Shown one piece after another: positions 35,122-43,918 of a stretch of 64,000 nucleotides of DNA. The stretch's first letter is position 1. Each line of letters opens with the position of its first letter. The translations under genes were made by a program, and so were the position numbers. The stretch is from Pseudohongiella nitratireducens. Lineage in GTDB: Bacteria > Pseudomonadota > Gammaproteobacteria > Pseudomonadales > Pseudohongiellaceae. The notes under the pieces were generated by a model. That model was given only the letters and a program-made list of their open reading frames with translations, searched no databases and was not told the DNA's origin. The DNA is taken from contig NZ_LWHM01000003.1 of NCBI RefSeq assembly GCF_001642735.1, positions 1 through 64,000 of the forward strand. The letters are read 5' to 3'.

Positions 35122-36900
35122 TTAATGTAACGGCGGGACTGATCCGAAAGGCCGCCAAATAAATGAGCTGACATTCTGCCTGTCTAATGAGAACGTCAAT
35201 GCGTATTCTCCATTGACCAATACGTTGTACTCACCCGCGGGTGCTGCATATACGGGTAATGGATAAACAAAGTCAAAGTTTTCGTCGCCCGTTGCACATA
35301 TGCCTTCACTTGCTTCAGTCTCATCAGGCAAGTATTCGTAAAAATTCACTTCCAGTGTATTGGTCACGTTATCAAATCTTGAAACAAGATTACCGGGCCC
35401 ATTGCAGCCATGACTGTAGCTACCTTTGACATTGAGAAAAACCTGTTTGACATCATCACCAAATTCCAGCAATTCAACAGTGTCGATTCTTTCCAGCATG
35501 TTGGCTTGACGTAAGTCAGCTATTTGCCAGCGGTTCTCAGCCACTTCACGAAGCTCAATATTTTGATACCGCCCCGCTTGGTCTGGCATATCAACAAAGG
35601 GTAAAACCAGGGTGGAACCATTCAATGTTGCACTATAATTCTTTGGCTCGACTACCGTGCTACCAGCTAGTTCCTGATGCACATTATCATCGTTCAATGT
35701 TAATGGGAGTGTATAATTTCCGTTAACGACAACCCGGTACTCTCCTGCAGGCAACCCATACACAGGTAACGGCTGATAGATAAGATAATCAATAATATTA
35801 CCGGTGCAAGCACCTTCACCTGGGGGTAACTCCGATGTTCCATTGTAGAGGTCAACATAAATTGTCTGGGCACTCTCATCATAGTGAGTCACGCTTGCAC
35901 CTAAACTGCCACACCCACTTGAAAAATAACCTCTGACTGTCACAAACATCTGCATTGCACTGTTCTGATCAACGGCAAAACCTGAAAAACCAACACTATT
36001 CACATGTAATAAATGGTGTGAACGTCTGACACTTTTTAATTCAAACAATTCATCACTTATCGGTTCTAACTCAACACGCTGATACACCTCCCCATCACTC
36101 TCATTTCTAACGAGCGGAACGTGTAACTTGTTTCCTGTGAAAAGTGGGTTTTGGGGTATGGTTGCGTATATATCTTCTCGACTGGCAGGAATTTGTTCAC
36201 CTGGCGCCTCATCAACCAAAAACCCTTGATAACTGGACCAAAATCCTGACTCCATTTTATCCAGGATGTAATTGCAATTAATCACTGCTGTGGTTTCTAC
36301 ATACTCAGGTACCTCTCCGGCCAGCCCAACATTATCCCTGGTCACCCAGCTAAGAGAGACTCCACCGTCGAGGATAACTCGCTGAAACTCTGCTTCTAGT
36401 TGCGCTTTTCCTTCAGGGGATAACGTAGCAATAAAATCCAGATAATGTTGATCCAAGCTCTCTGTCGCAAGGATACGCTGTGCATCCAGTATTCCTGCAA
36501 TATCCAAGGCTGCTGTCGAAGACTCACGTTGGCTGATAGCGCTAATTTCCTCGCAATCTGTCGACATCCGGTTTAACACCGGCACATTGAACTGGGCATG
36601 CCGGTGAGAGGGAAGCGCCAGCATTTTATCCCAGTCATCACCACTAAACTTGTAACGATGCAAGATCGGATTCCATAACAGATCCTGGAAGACTGTTTTA
36701 TAGCTGACATTAAGTGGCAGGCCTTCCGGGTTATCTTTAGTGCTGGCATTGATCACGTTATTAAGGAGAGCTTCCTGAACTGTCTCTCTGGAATAAAGCT
36801 CAAAAACCTCTTCCAGTGACATACTGGACGCTGATGTCGTTGGTACTGACAAAAACATTATACATAGGGTGAATAAACGGATTTTTCCCACTACAGTCAT
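35122..36900 (-). CDS. Unrecognised secreted protein with two Cys-paired repeat domains (copy B)
   Basis: I do not recognise this family. The 592-residue protein has a signal peptide (1-24), an alpha-rich N-terminal domain (about 28-225) and two similar beta-rich domains at about 255-403 and 428-575. Each repeat has a strand ending V-x-G-x-[YF]...GC, a second Cys 35-36 residues later (C330/C365 and C499/C535), and a closing PLPVYxxPAGEYxVxVNGxYxL. The regular Cys pairs suggest one disulfide per repeat and a periplasmic or extracellular location. ATG follows GGGAG. It is 18 bp downstream of its paralogue and was probably made by gene duplication. No catalytic motif was seen. Confidence 0.75.
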   Translation of the reverse strand: MTVVGKIRLFTLCIMFLSVPTTSASSMSLEEVFELYSRETVQEALLNNVINASTKDNPEGLPLNVSYKTVFQDLLWNPILHRYKFSGDDWDKMLALPSHRHAQFNVPVLNRMSTDCEEISAISQRESSTAALDIAGILDAQRILATESLDQHYLDFIATLSPEGKAQLEAEFQRVILDGGVSLSWVTRDNVGLAGEVPEYVETTAVINCNYILDKMESGFWSSYQGFLVDEAPGEQIPASREDIYATIPQNPLFTGNKLHVPLVRNESDGEVYQRVELEPISDELFELKSVRRSHHLLHVNSVGFSGFAVDQNSAMQMFVTVRGYFSSGCGSLGASVTHYDESAQTIYVDLYNGTSELPPGEGACTGNIIDYLIYQPLPVYGLPAGEYRVVVNGNYTLPLTLNDDNVHQELAGSTVVEPKNYSATLNGSTLVLPFVDMPDQAGRYQNIELREVAENRWQIADLRQANMLERIDTVELLEFGDDVKQVFLNVKGSYSHGCNGPGNLVSRFDNVTNTLEVNFYEYLPDETEASEGICATGDENFDFVYPLPVYAAPAGEYNVLVNGEYALTFSLDRQNVSSFIWRPFGSVPPLH

Positions 36901-36918
36901 GACCCACTCCCTGATTAC

Positions 36919-38745
36919 TTATATTCGACAGTTACCACAGTTGATTCTAGGTATGAAGTCACCTGTTACGTATGTTTGCGCTTGCGTCTCATCACTGATG
37001 ACTTCTAAAGAAACATGATGCTCATTATTAACCTGGACCTGATACGTACCTTCTTCGACATCTAAGAGCGAAACGGGATAGACTAAATCGAATGCCTGAC
37101 TCTGCTCGTTACATGACTCACTGGTACCATGGTCACTAAAGAAGTTCACTTCTATCACCTTATCTTCTTCACGGAAGCGTGATACCACCTTCACATTCGT
37201 GCATGTAGCCTGATACTGCCCCTGCACCCTTATCAGGGCCTGAATAGGTCGATTACCTGTTTTGACAACTTCCACATTCTCTATGCCATCAAGCAAATCG
37301 GGTTCTGCTAGTTTGACCAGTGCCCATTCATTAGCAGCAGCCGGACGAAACTCTGCACCCTGATAGGCACCCGCCAGATCAGGCATCATTACAGTAGGTA
37401 CCTGCACGGCATCGGACTTTAACTTCGATAAACCCGAATATGGACTGATCACTGTCGCATTGACATGCTCAGGAATCACATCATCGTTAGGTAGTAATAC
37501 CGGATGAGCTTCATCATCATTGATGATCAGTTGGTACCAGCCCTCATCGAACCCGTAAGTTGGCAGAACCACATGAAATGAATAGATGGAAAGTGGATGA
37601 GTACAATCACCATCATGCTCTTGACTGCCAGTGACGTCCTTAAAGAAATCCACATAAAAGGCGCGGGTATCTTCATGATAATCTACCGTCACTTCGCTGA
37701 TTTTTTCACAACGACTTGTATCAAGCTCGAGTGTCCCCTGTACCACTATTTGCCCTTCCCCACGCCCAAAGTTCGGGTGCACATAGATATTTTTTACTGC
37801 TTTCAGGCGATGTACTTCATTTACACTGTCTACCACCCATTGGTTATTCGACAGTGGACTCAGCGACACATCCACGAGGCTATAATGAGGTGTTGTCGAG
37901 CGGATCACTGACATTTTCAAGCTTTCCCCATCATAGACCGCTCCTGGTGTGGAAAATCGCTTTGTGATACTACCTCGGGGCGCAGGTGGACGTGAATAAT
38001 CAGGCACCTTGCCTGCAATGAGACTTGATTGAGCGACATCAAAAAGGGAAAGATCAACCACCTCCAGGCAATCCACAAACACCTTATGTCTATAGTAATC
38101 AGGTAATGTCTCGGCGACGCCTATCTGATCCGTTTTCAGCACTGGAATGGATATCGCTTCTGCGGGAAATTGAGCTCTGCTTACAATTTCTCCACGTGCA
38201 TTTTCTGACAACCTGGACAATAAATTTTCATAATGAACCTCCAGGCGCTGGCGATCATTTATCACTGCAGTATTCATTAGCCTGGCTAAAGCAACAGCTT
38301 TTTCCTGTGTGTCTCTGCTACTATACGTGATATCAAATGCGGTTCTGCATAAGGCTTTTTGTTCTGTGATTGCTGGCACGATAAAGGCTGCATCATCGTG
38401 ATCAGGAGCAGACTCCAGAATCTCCCAGTCTCTTTCAGTGAAATTCCAACGCAGCTCCCTGTCAGGCCATGCCAACAATCGATATATCTCACGTCGATAA
38501 AGTGTTGCCTTAGGATACTCCTCCGGTCCGAAATGCATAATATGTGTGTTCTCAGCATAGGCTCTGCGAACCTCATCAATACTATATTGACGAGAAAATT
38601 CGCTTTGCAAAGGTTGCTTGGCATTCGCTGAAGAAATGTGGACAGAGAAACATATCCACACGCATAACACTTTAAATAAAGCAGAGGCAGACATTGAACG
38701 GGTCTGGCATAAAATTACATGTAGAATTTGTGCTTTCTCAAACAT
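36919..38745 (-). CDS. Unrecognised secreted protein with two Cys-paired repeat domains (copy A)
   Basis: Paralogue of the next gene, 608 residues. GAGGGG before the ATG at 38745 supports that start, giving a long leader ending near VHISSANA (an ATG at 38694 would shorten it). The N-terminal domain shares FxxxDWxxL, the F-x-VP-x(7,8)-C stretch and VGxAExxPxY with the paralogue. Repeats lie at about 272-423 (C346/C381) and 445-583 (C515/C545), the first closing with VVLPTYGFDEGWYQLIIND. The protein ends INCGNCRI, a CxxC motif absent from the paralogue, which could bind metal or be redox-active. The 249 bp upstream hold no gene. Function unknown. Confidence 0.75.
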   Translation of the reverse strand: MFEKAQILHVILCQTRSMSASALFKVLCVWICFSVHISSANAKQPLQSEFSRQYSIDEVRRAYAENTHIMHFGPEEYPKATLYRREIYRLLAWPDRELRWNFTERDWEILESAPDHDDAAFIVPAITEQKALCRTAFDITYSSRDTQEKAVALARLMNTAVINDRQRLEVHYENLLSRLSENARGEIVSRAQFPAEAISIPVLKTDQIGVAETLPDYYRHKVFVDCLEVVDLSLFDVAQSSLIAGKVPDYSRPPAPRGSITKRFSTPGAVYDGESLKMSVIRSTTPHYSLVDVSLSPLSNNQWVVDSVNEVHRLKAVKNIYVHPNFGRGEGQIVVQGTLELDTSRCEKISEVTVDYHEDTRAFYVDFFKDVTGSQEHDGDCTHPLSIYSFHVVLPTYGFDEGWYQLIINDDEAHPVLLPNDDVIPEHVNATVISPYSGLSKLKSDAVQVPTVMMPDLAGAYQGAEFRPAAANEWALVKLAEPDLLDGIENVEVVKTGNRPIQALIRVQGQYQATCTNVKVVSRFREEDKVIEVNFFSDHGTSESCNEQSQAFDLVYPVSLLDVEEGTYQVQVNNEHHVSLEVISDETQAQTYVTGDFIPRINCGNCRI

Positions 38746-38994
38746 ATGTACCCCTCTTGTCTATCTTCACTGATGCCAACAGATCACTCCATAGCATGCA
38801 TCTTAGAGGGTTAACTATTTCACACAATTAACCAATAGTCGTAGTGATGAGATAAAGCGTGTGACTGAGTGCACAAAAGGAATCAAAATCTGAGACAACG
38901 CCGATTAATGATCGGTTTTAAGGCTGGGCAAAGTTTGAAGTTTGAGACTAACTAGTAGTGTCAGATAACACTATTCAAAAATATAGGTACTACT

Positions 38995-39900
38995 TTATTC
39001 TTCATTGCCCCTTGTCAGTTCTATGCTGGCTTCTGCCCGCGGCAATATCCAAACGTCGTCCATGGCTCCTTCCGGCAACATGGCCGATTGACCCGCGTCT
39101 GACAATAGGAAGTCAGCCAGCCGAGCGGCTTGGACTTTGGCACTTTCAGCTGCGGGATGGTTGATGCCAGGTGTGGCAATCACATACGCTCTGCGCATGA
39201 CAGGGTCACCAGTCACCATGATCTCCATACCTGGCGACGACATACGTCCAAACGCCACAGGGATATGACCGACCAAAGCATAAGCGCCACGCTGTGAAGC
39301 CTGGCGTAAAATCTGTTGAGGACGTCTCGCTCCATCTGCTACCCAGGTAAAGTCTGCTGGCGTCATACCTGCTTGCTCGAACAGTTTTTGCAGGATGTTG
39401 TAGCTGCCCGGATCCCGGAAGAGCATGACGGGCTGACCAGCAGCCTGAATACGCTGCACCGCCTCCTGGCCACTTTCCGCTCCTCTCACTCCTGCCGGAT
39501 CATTCTCTGGGCCGACAATGGCAAACTCGTTGTATCCCCAAGTGCGAAGCATGTCGGCGTAACCCAGTGCCTGAAGAGCAAAGGTTTCATCACCACCGTG
39601 TATCAGCAACAGTTCGGCGTGGCCATTCATGAAAGCTGGTACGATTCCCTCTTTTGGCGAAGCCATGACAGTATTGATCGTGATGTCAAGCGCCTGCTCT
39701 GCTGCGCTGACGACTCGTGACCAGACACCGCTCATTTCAATGCCGCCAACCACAGCGACACGAACTGATGCCTCCTGAGCGTTTGCATAAGGCGCGCCTG
39801 GCATCATGACAAGCAGGAAACAGCACCATAACCGCAGCACCAACCCAGACCATTCTGCCACCTTATTGAACCACCGAACTTTCCGAGCGCAACCCATCAT
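38995..39900 (-). CDS. TupA-like periplasmic binding protein (tungstate/molybdate-type)
   Basis: About 301 residues from the ATG at 39900 (a GTG at 39912 is possible). After a signal peptide (PGAPYANAQ) the chain follows the TupA/PBP-like pattern: VAVVGGIEMSGVW, AELLLIHGGDE, WGYNEFAIVGPENDPAGVRG, RDPGSYNILQKLFEQAGM, a VTGDPVMRRAYVIATPG strand and DFLLSDAGQSAM. TupA proteins bind tungstate or molybdate for an ABC importer, but no TupB or TupC gene is nearby. It begins just after the TonB receptor stop, so the two form an operon and may deliver an oxyanion or its chelate across the outer membrane. The ligand is inferred from family only. Confidence 0.75.
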   Translation of the reverse strand: MMGCARKVRWFNKVAEWSGLVLRLWCCFLLVMMPGAPYANAQEASVRVAVVGGIEMSGVWSRVVSAAEQALDITINTVMASPKEGIVPAFMNGHAELLLIHGGDETFALQALGYADMLRTWGYNEFAIVGPENDPAGVRGAESGQEAVQRIQAAGQPVMLFRDPGSYNILQKLFEQAGMTPADFTWVADGARRPQQILRQASQRGAYALVGHIPVAFGRMSSPGMEIMVTGDPVMRRAYVIATPGINHPAAESAKVQAARLADFLLSDAGQSAMLPEGAMDDVWILPRAEASIELTRGNEE

Positions 39901-39916
39901 AAAATCAACCACTGCT

Positions 39917-41917
39917 TCAAAGATTAAATGTCACATTACTGTACCAGCGGCGTCCCGGCATCGGTATACCATCTGAAAGTTCATAAGCGTTGTCTGCGAC
40001 ATTATCGATACCCGCCTGCAGATTAATGCCCTGACTGACCCGCCAGGTGCCATTAAACCCCCAGTTGCTGAAGCCACTCAGATCAACAACCTGGGACTGT
40101 CCAGACCCCGCGAATGGCACTAACCGGCCCGATTCAATTTCCAGTGTCACAGCCAGGGTAAACGCCGGCGTCACAAACCAGCGACTATCTGCAAAGAGCC
40201 GGTGTTCCGGTGTACCGGTCAGGGGTATTGACGAATCCTGCAAGTTATCCCGATCCAAATACGTATACGCCAGGGAAGCTGAACCTAAGCCCGACCAGCG
40301 CTGATTAACTGAAAGTTCAACCCCCTGATGCCTGGCCTCACCAACATTTTGGGCCTGGTCGCAAAACTGACCACCGCACTGATCTGATATCACCACATTG
40401 TTTTGAATCAAATCATCAATCCGGCTTTGAAAAAGCGCTACGGTGAGATTGGCACCCTGCCAAGGACTTGTTTGCACACCAATCTCGGCATGTAACGCCG
40501 TCTCCGGGCGCAGATCGGGGTTAGGCAAAGCACGTCCCAGCCTGGCAGAGTATCGATCCTTGATCGTTGGGAAACGCGTTTTGTGAGCCAGAGAGGTGAA
40601 GATATCCAGTTGCGGGCTCAGGTTGCGCTGGTATTCAATCATGGCGTTGCCTGCATCGGCAGAGCCAGTCTCCCACTCATGAACTTCCCTGCCCTCTCTT
40701 GATTCATAGCTGCCCCCGATTCGTAGTTGACTCGCCGCATCAATATCAATGATGTCCTCTATCGCAACGCTCTGTGTCACATCACGATAACGAGCAGCCG
40801 GAGAGGTGGAGGCAATTTCTTTGTGTCGATCAACTTTATGATGCAGCGCCAGATGAATTTCATGACCACTAAAGCTCTGATTGATCCACTCAACCGAAGC
40901 TCCTACATTTTTATCATCGTATACACTGGGGAAAAAATTGCGCTGACCGGGCCGTGTGTATGTATCATCGGCGAATGCGTTAATGCGGTTTTCGTACGTG
41001 TCATGGAACAGTCTGACTTGCAAACGATTGTTTGCATCCAGCGCGGTATTACTGAGGAAATAAAGGCTGTCCTTGTTCCAGTAGGGCCACTGCCAGTAGC
41101 GAATCCCCTGTTGCGATTCACCCGTATAAACAGGGTTTCCTTTTTCTCCTTCCTGCCTTGAATAGCCCAGCGCATACTCATCGGTTCTGTTGGGCGTGTA
41201 GCCGATTTTGGCTGACAGTTTCCAGTCATTTGAGTAGGCGTTCTCTCGATCATTGCCTGTATCTGTCGGGTTATTCTTGCGATCCACAAACCCGTCAGCC
41301 AACGGGAAGCTGTTTACATCCAGGTAGGACAATCCCGCTTGTGCATACCAGTCACCCTGGCGCGCACCCAGATTCCAGGCGGCCATGCTTCTATCACCGC
41401 TACCTGCTCCCAGCCTCAGATCGCTTTCAAACGCTTCCTGAGGCTGACGCGAAACCAAATTGATGGCGCCACCGAGCGTGTTCGGTCCGTAAAGAAGTGA
41501 CGCGTTACCTTTACCTACACGGATCTGAGCCAGGTCATATGTCGTAAATCGTCCAAAATCGACATACCCATCGTAAGGAATGTATAACGGAACACCATCC
41601 AGATAGACTGGCACCTGTCGTGAATCAAAACCGCGAATCGAGATAATATCTTCATTACGTGCATTACGTGATAACGACACACCTTCCTCAGTGGCCAGTG
41701 CCACACCCACTGTTTCCAGGTTCAGTTTACTCAGGGTATCTTGCGTAATCACCGACTCGCTTCCCGCGCCACCGGCACGTGCCCGAACATCCATAATACC
41801 CAGAATAAAGGCATTTTCGGCGGCACCAGCCTGCGACTCTCCCGGCTCCTCTGTCGCAATAACCATTGGGCTGATACCCAACGAGAAAATAGCAAGAAAC
41901 CGTGCAGACCTTCGCAT
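39917..41917 (-). CDS. TonB-dependent receptor paired with a TupA-like protein
   Basis: The ATG at 41917 lies 7 bp after CGGGAG and gives 666 residues; the frame reaches back to 41971, but that part overlaps a palindrome. Signal peptide, then a plug with ESVITQDTLSKLN, NEDIISIRGFDSRQVPVYLDGVPLY (catalogue-type plug motif) and LAQIRVGKGNASLLYGPNTLGGAINLVSR, and a barrel ending GRRWYSNVTFNL. One barrel loop has CGGQFC. It resembles vitamin B12/catecholate-type receptors in size. The downstream TupA-like gene suggests an oxyanion-related ligand. The terminal residue is Leu instead of Phe, which occurs in some receptors. Confidence 0.88.
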   Translation of the reverse strand: MRRSARFLAIFSLGISPMVIATEEPGESQAGAAENAFILGIMDVRARAGGAGSESVITQDTLSKLNLETVGVALATEEGVSLSRNARNEDIISIRGFDSRQVPVYLDGVPLYIPYDGYVDFGRFTTYDLAQIRVGKGNASLLYGPNTLGGAINLVSRQPQEAFESDLRLGAGSGDRSMAAWNLGARQGDWYAQAGLSYLDVNSFPLADGFVDRKNNPTDTGNDRENAYSNDWKLSAKIGYTPNRTDEYALGYSRQEGEKGNPVYTGESQQGIRYWQWPYWNKDSLYFLSNTALDANNRLQVRLFHDTYENRINAFADDTYTRPGQRNFFPSVYDDKNVGASVEWINQSFSGHEIHLALHHKVDRHKEIASTSPAARYRDVTQSVAIEDIIDIDAASQLRIGGSYESREGREVHEWETGSADAGNAMIEYQRNLSPQLDIFTSLAHKTRFPTIKDRYSARLGRALPNPDLRPETALHAEIGVQTSPWQGANLTVALFQSRIDDLIQNNVVISDQCGGQFCDQAQNVGEARHQGVELSVNQRWSGLGSASLAYTYLDRDNLQDSSIPLTGTPEHRLFADSRWFVTPAFTLAVTLEIESGRLVPFAGSGQSQVVDLSGFSNWGFNGTWRVSQGINLQAGIDNVADNAYELSDGIPMPGRRWYSNVTFNL

Positions 41918-41943
41918 AATCACTCCCGAATGATTGATAAAGA

Positions 41944-41979
41944 CAATTTCAATATATACCAAAGTATACATTGAAATTG
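41944..41979. repeat. 36-bp palindrome upstream of the TonB receptor gene
   Basis: Arms CAATTTCAATATATAC (41944-41959) and GTATACATTGAAATTG (41964-41979) match at 15 of 16 positions around a 4-nt centre. The palindrome ends 27 bp upstream of the receptor start codon. It may be an operator for a dimeric repressor or, if transcribed, a leader hairpin. Its TATA-rich inner part recalls ModE-type molybdate operators only loosely. Confidence 0.75.
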
Positions 41980-42055
41980 CTATTTATCAAGCCAGATACT
42001 GAAAGGCGCTTTCACAACGCCATTCTAATCACCTGTTATCCTGCAACAATAGTGA

Positions 42056-43738
42056 CTATTCGCCGCCCTCTTGCTCTTCAGCCTTGCCCGTATGGGAATG
42101 ATCCCTCAGCGGTATAACGGGAATAAACAGCGTCACCAGCAGACCCAGAATAATGATCCACAGGCTGGCCGAAAACATACCGGTGATGGCATTGGCAAAG
42201 GCAACCTTCAGTCCTTGCTGTACGCGAGAGACCAGCACATCGGTGTCCATCGCAGCCAGTTCCGGGGATTGTGCCTGCGCCGCCTCAACCCCGGCACGCA
42301 ATGCTTCTGGGTTCATGGCACTGGACTGCGCCTGACTTAAATCCAGCGCCTGGCCCGATGTTTGCGCCTGTGCCAGCATCGGCACCTGCTCTGGCAACTC
42401 TGCTGTCAAATTCAACGTCAGCAACGTGCCAAAGACGGCAACCCCAACTGTATTGCCGATCTGCCTGAAAAACTGGGTAGAGCTGGTGGCGACCCCGATC
42501 TGGGACATAGGGAAAGCTGCCTGGACAACCAGGTTCACCAGACTCTGTGATGGGCCAAGCCCCAGACCGACAATGACCATGCGCCAGCTTAAATCCACCA
42601 TACTGGTATCTGGCCCCACCTGCGTAAGCAACCAGACACCCACTATCAGCATGGCCGTGCCGCCCACCATCCAGGGTTTATAGTGCCCGTTACGTGACAC
42701 CATACGACCACTGAGCAGGCTGCCCACCATCATGCCAGTCATTAGTGGAAACATGGTAAAACCACTGTTCGTTGCACTGACGCCCATCGCCACTTGCATA
42801 AACAGCGGCATGAACATCACTACGCCAAGAAAAGCCATATTGACGACAAAGCTGCTCAGGTTGGTGATCACAAACACGCGGTTTCGAAACAGATTCAGCG
42901 GCATGACCGGGTCGTCGACCCTGGACTCCACCAAAATAAACAGACCCAGTGCTACCAGACTTGCCATAAACATGCTCAATAAGGGGACCGACGTCCAGGC
43001 ATATTGATTGCCACCCCAGGTCAGCGCCAGCAGGAAGGGAACAAATGCCACCAGCAACAGTGCCGCGCCAAGATAGTCAATCTTGCCACCGGTTCCGGTA
43101 TTCAGTGGTGGTGTTTTGCGAATAATCATAAACAGGGACACTAATCCCAGCGGTATGTTTACATAGAACACCCAACGCCAACCCGCTATCTCCAAACCAA
43201 ACCAGTTCACCGTAGCGAAATCCGTCAAAAAGCCGCCCAGTGCCGGGCCAATGATGCTGGCCAGGCCAAAGATGGCCCCGAACAGTCCCATAAACCGCGC
43301 ACGCTGCATCGGTGGGTACAAATCCGCAATAATGCCGATAGCACTGGTAAACAGGGCCGCACCGCCAATACCTTTAACTGCCCGGAAAATGATCAGTTGC
43401 TGCATGCCATCACCAAGTAATGGCAAAGTACCAAACTCACCACTGATACCGCACAGAACGGAACCCAAAAGAAAGATGGTGATACCAATGACCAGAATAC
43501 GTTTACGCCCGTAAAGGTCACCCAGCTTGCCATAAATAGGCACCAGTACCGTGGATGCCAGCATATAAGAGGTGCTGACCCAGGCATACAGTTCCAGGCC
43601 ATCCAGCTCAGCCACAATTCTAGGCATCGCTGTCGACAAAATGGTCATGTCCAGGGCAGCAAGCAAAAAAACAATCAACAGGGCAATCAGCGTCAGCCGT
43701 TTATCAGCGTCACTAATGGTCAGGGCGGGGTTATCCAT
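42056..43738 (-). CDS. MFS drug-efflux transporter, DHA2 (14-TM) family
   Basis: A 560-residue transporter of the EmrB/QacA class. The first helices carry LAALDMTILSTAMPRIVAEL (motif D1 region), followed by LGDLYGRKRILV (motif A, G-x-L-x-D-x-x-G-R-[KR]) and the motif C region GLASIIGPALGGFLTD. It has 14 predicted helices plus an extended Gln/Ala-rich periplasmic loop near residues 440-500 (QAQTSGQALDLSQAQSS), which suggests partnership with an EmrA-type adaptor or simply a loop. It exports hydrophobic drugs by proton antiport in the family. No TetR/MarR regulator is adjacent; the gene stands alone, divergent from the RnfD-like gene. Confidence 0.9.
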   Translation of the reverse strand: MDNPALTISDADKRLTLIALLIVFLLAALDMTILSTAMPRIVAELDGLELYAWVSTSYMLASTVLVPIYGKLGDLYGRKRILVIGITIFLLGSVLCGISGEFGTLPLLGDGMQQLIIFRAVKGIGGAALFTSAIGIIADLYPPMQRARFMGLFGAIFGLASIIGPALGGFLTDFATVNWFGLEIAGWRWVFYVNIPLGLVSLFMIIRKTPPLNTGTGGKIDYLGAALLLVAFVPFLLALTWGGNQYAWTSVPLLSMFMASLVALGLFILVESRVDDPVMPLNLFRNRVFVITNLSSFVVNMAFLGVVMFMPLFMQVAMGVSATNSGFTMFPLMTGMMVGSLLSGRMVSRNGHYKPWMVGGTAMLIVGVWLLTQVGPDTSMVDLSWRMVIVGLGLGPSQSLVNLVVQAAFPMSQIGVATSSTQFFRQIGNTVGVAVFGTLLTLNLTAELPEQVPMLAQAQTSGQALDLSQAQSSAMNPEALRAGVEAAQAQSPELAAMDTDVLVSRVQQGLKVAFANAITGMFSASLWIIILGLLVTLFIPVIPLRDHSHTGKAEEQEGGE

Positions 43739-43918
43739 GGCGAATCCTACAACAAAGATACAACAAGTAGGCCGCGTAGTTTACGCCTGCTTCCCCCGGA
43801 ACGACAATGGCATACGCCTCAGATACCCGTCCGCTAGCCCTGCAAAAAAATAATCCCATGCTGTGAAAATTGAAGAAACCGAGGCGCTGACATATACTCG
43901 CTGACTCCTAGAATCACA

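Noticed and set aside
41918-41971. 18-residue N-terminal extension of the TonB receptor
   Set aside because: It runs through the 36-bp palindrome, while a good Shine-Dalgarno (CGGGAG) precedes the ATG at 41917, followed by a normal signal peptide.
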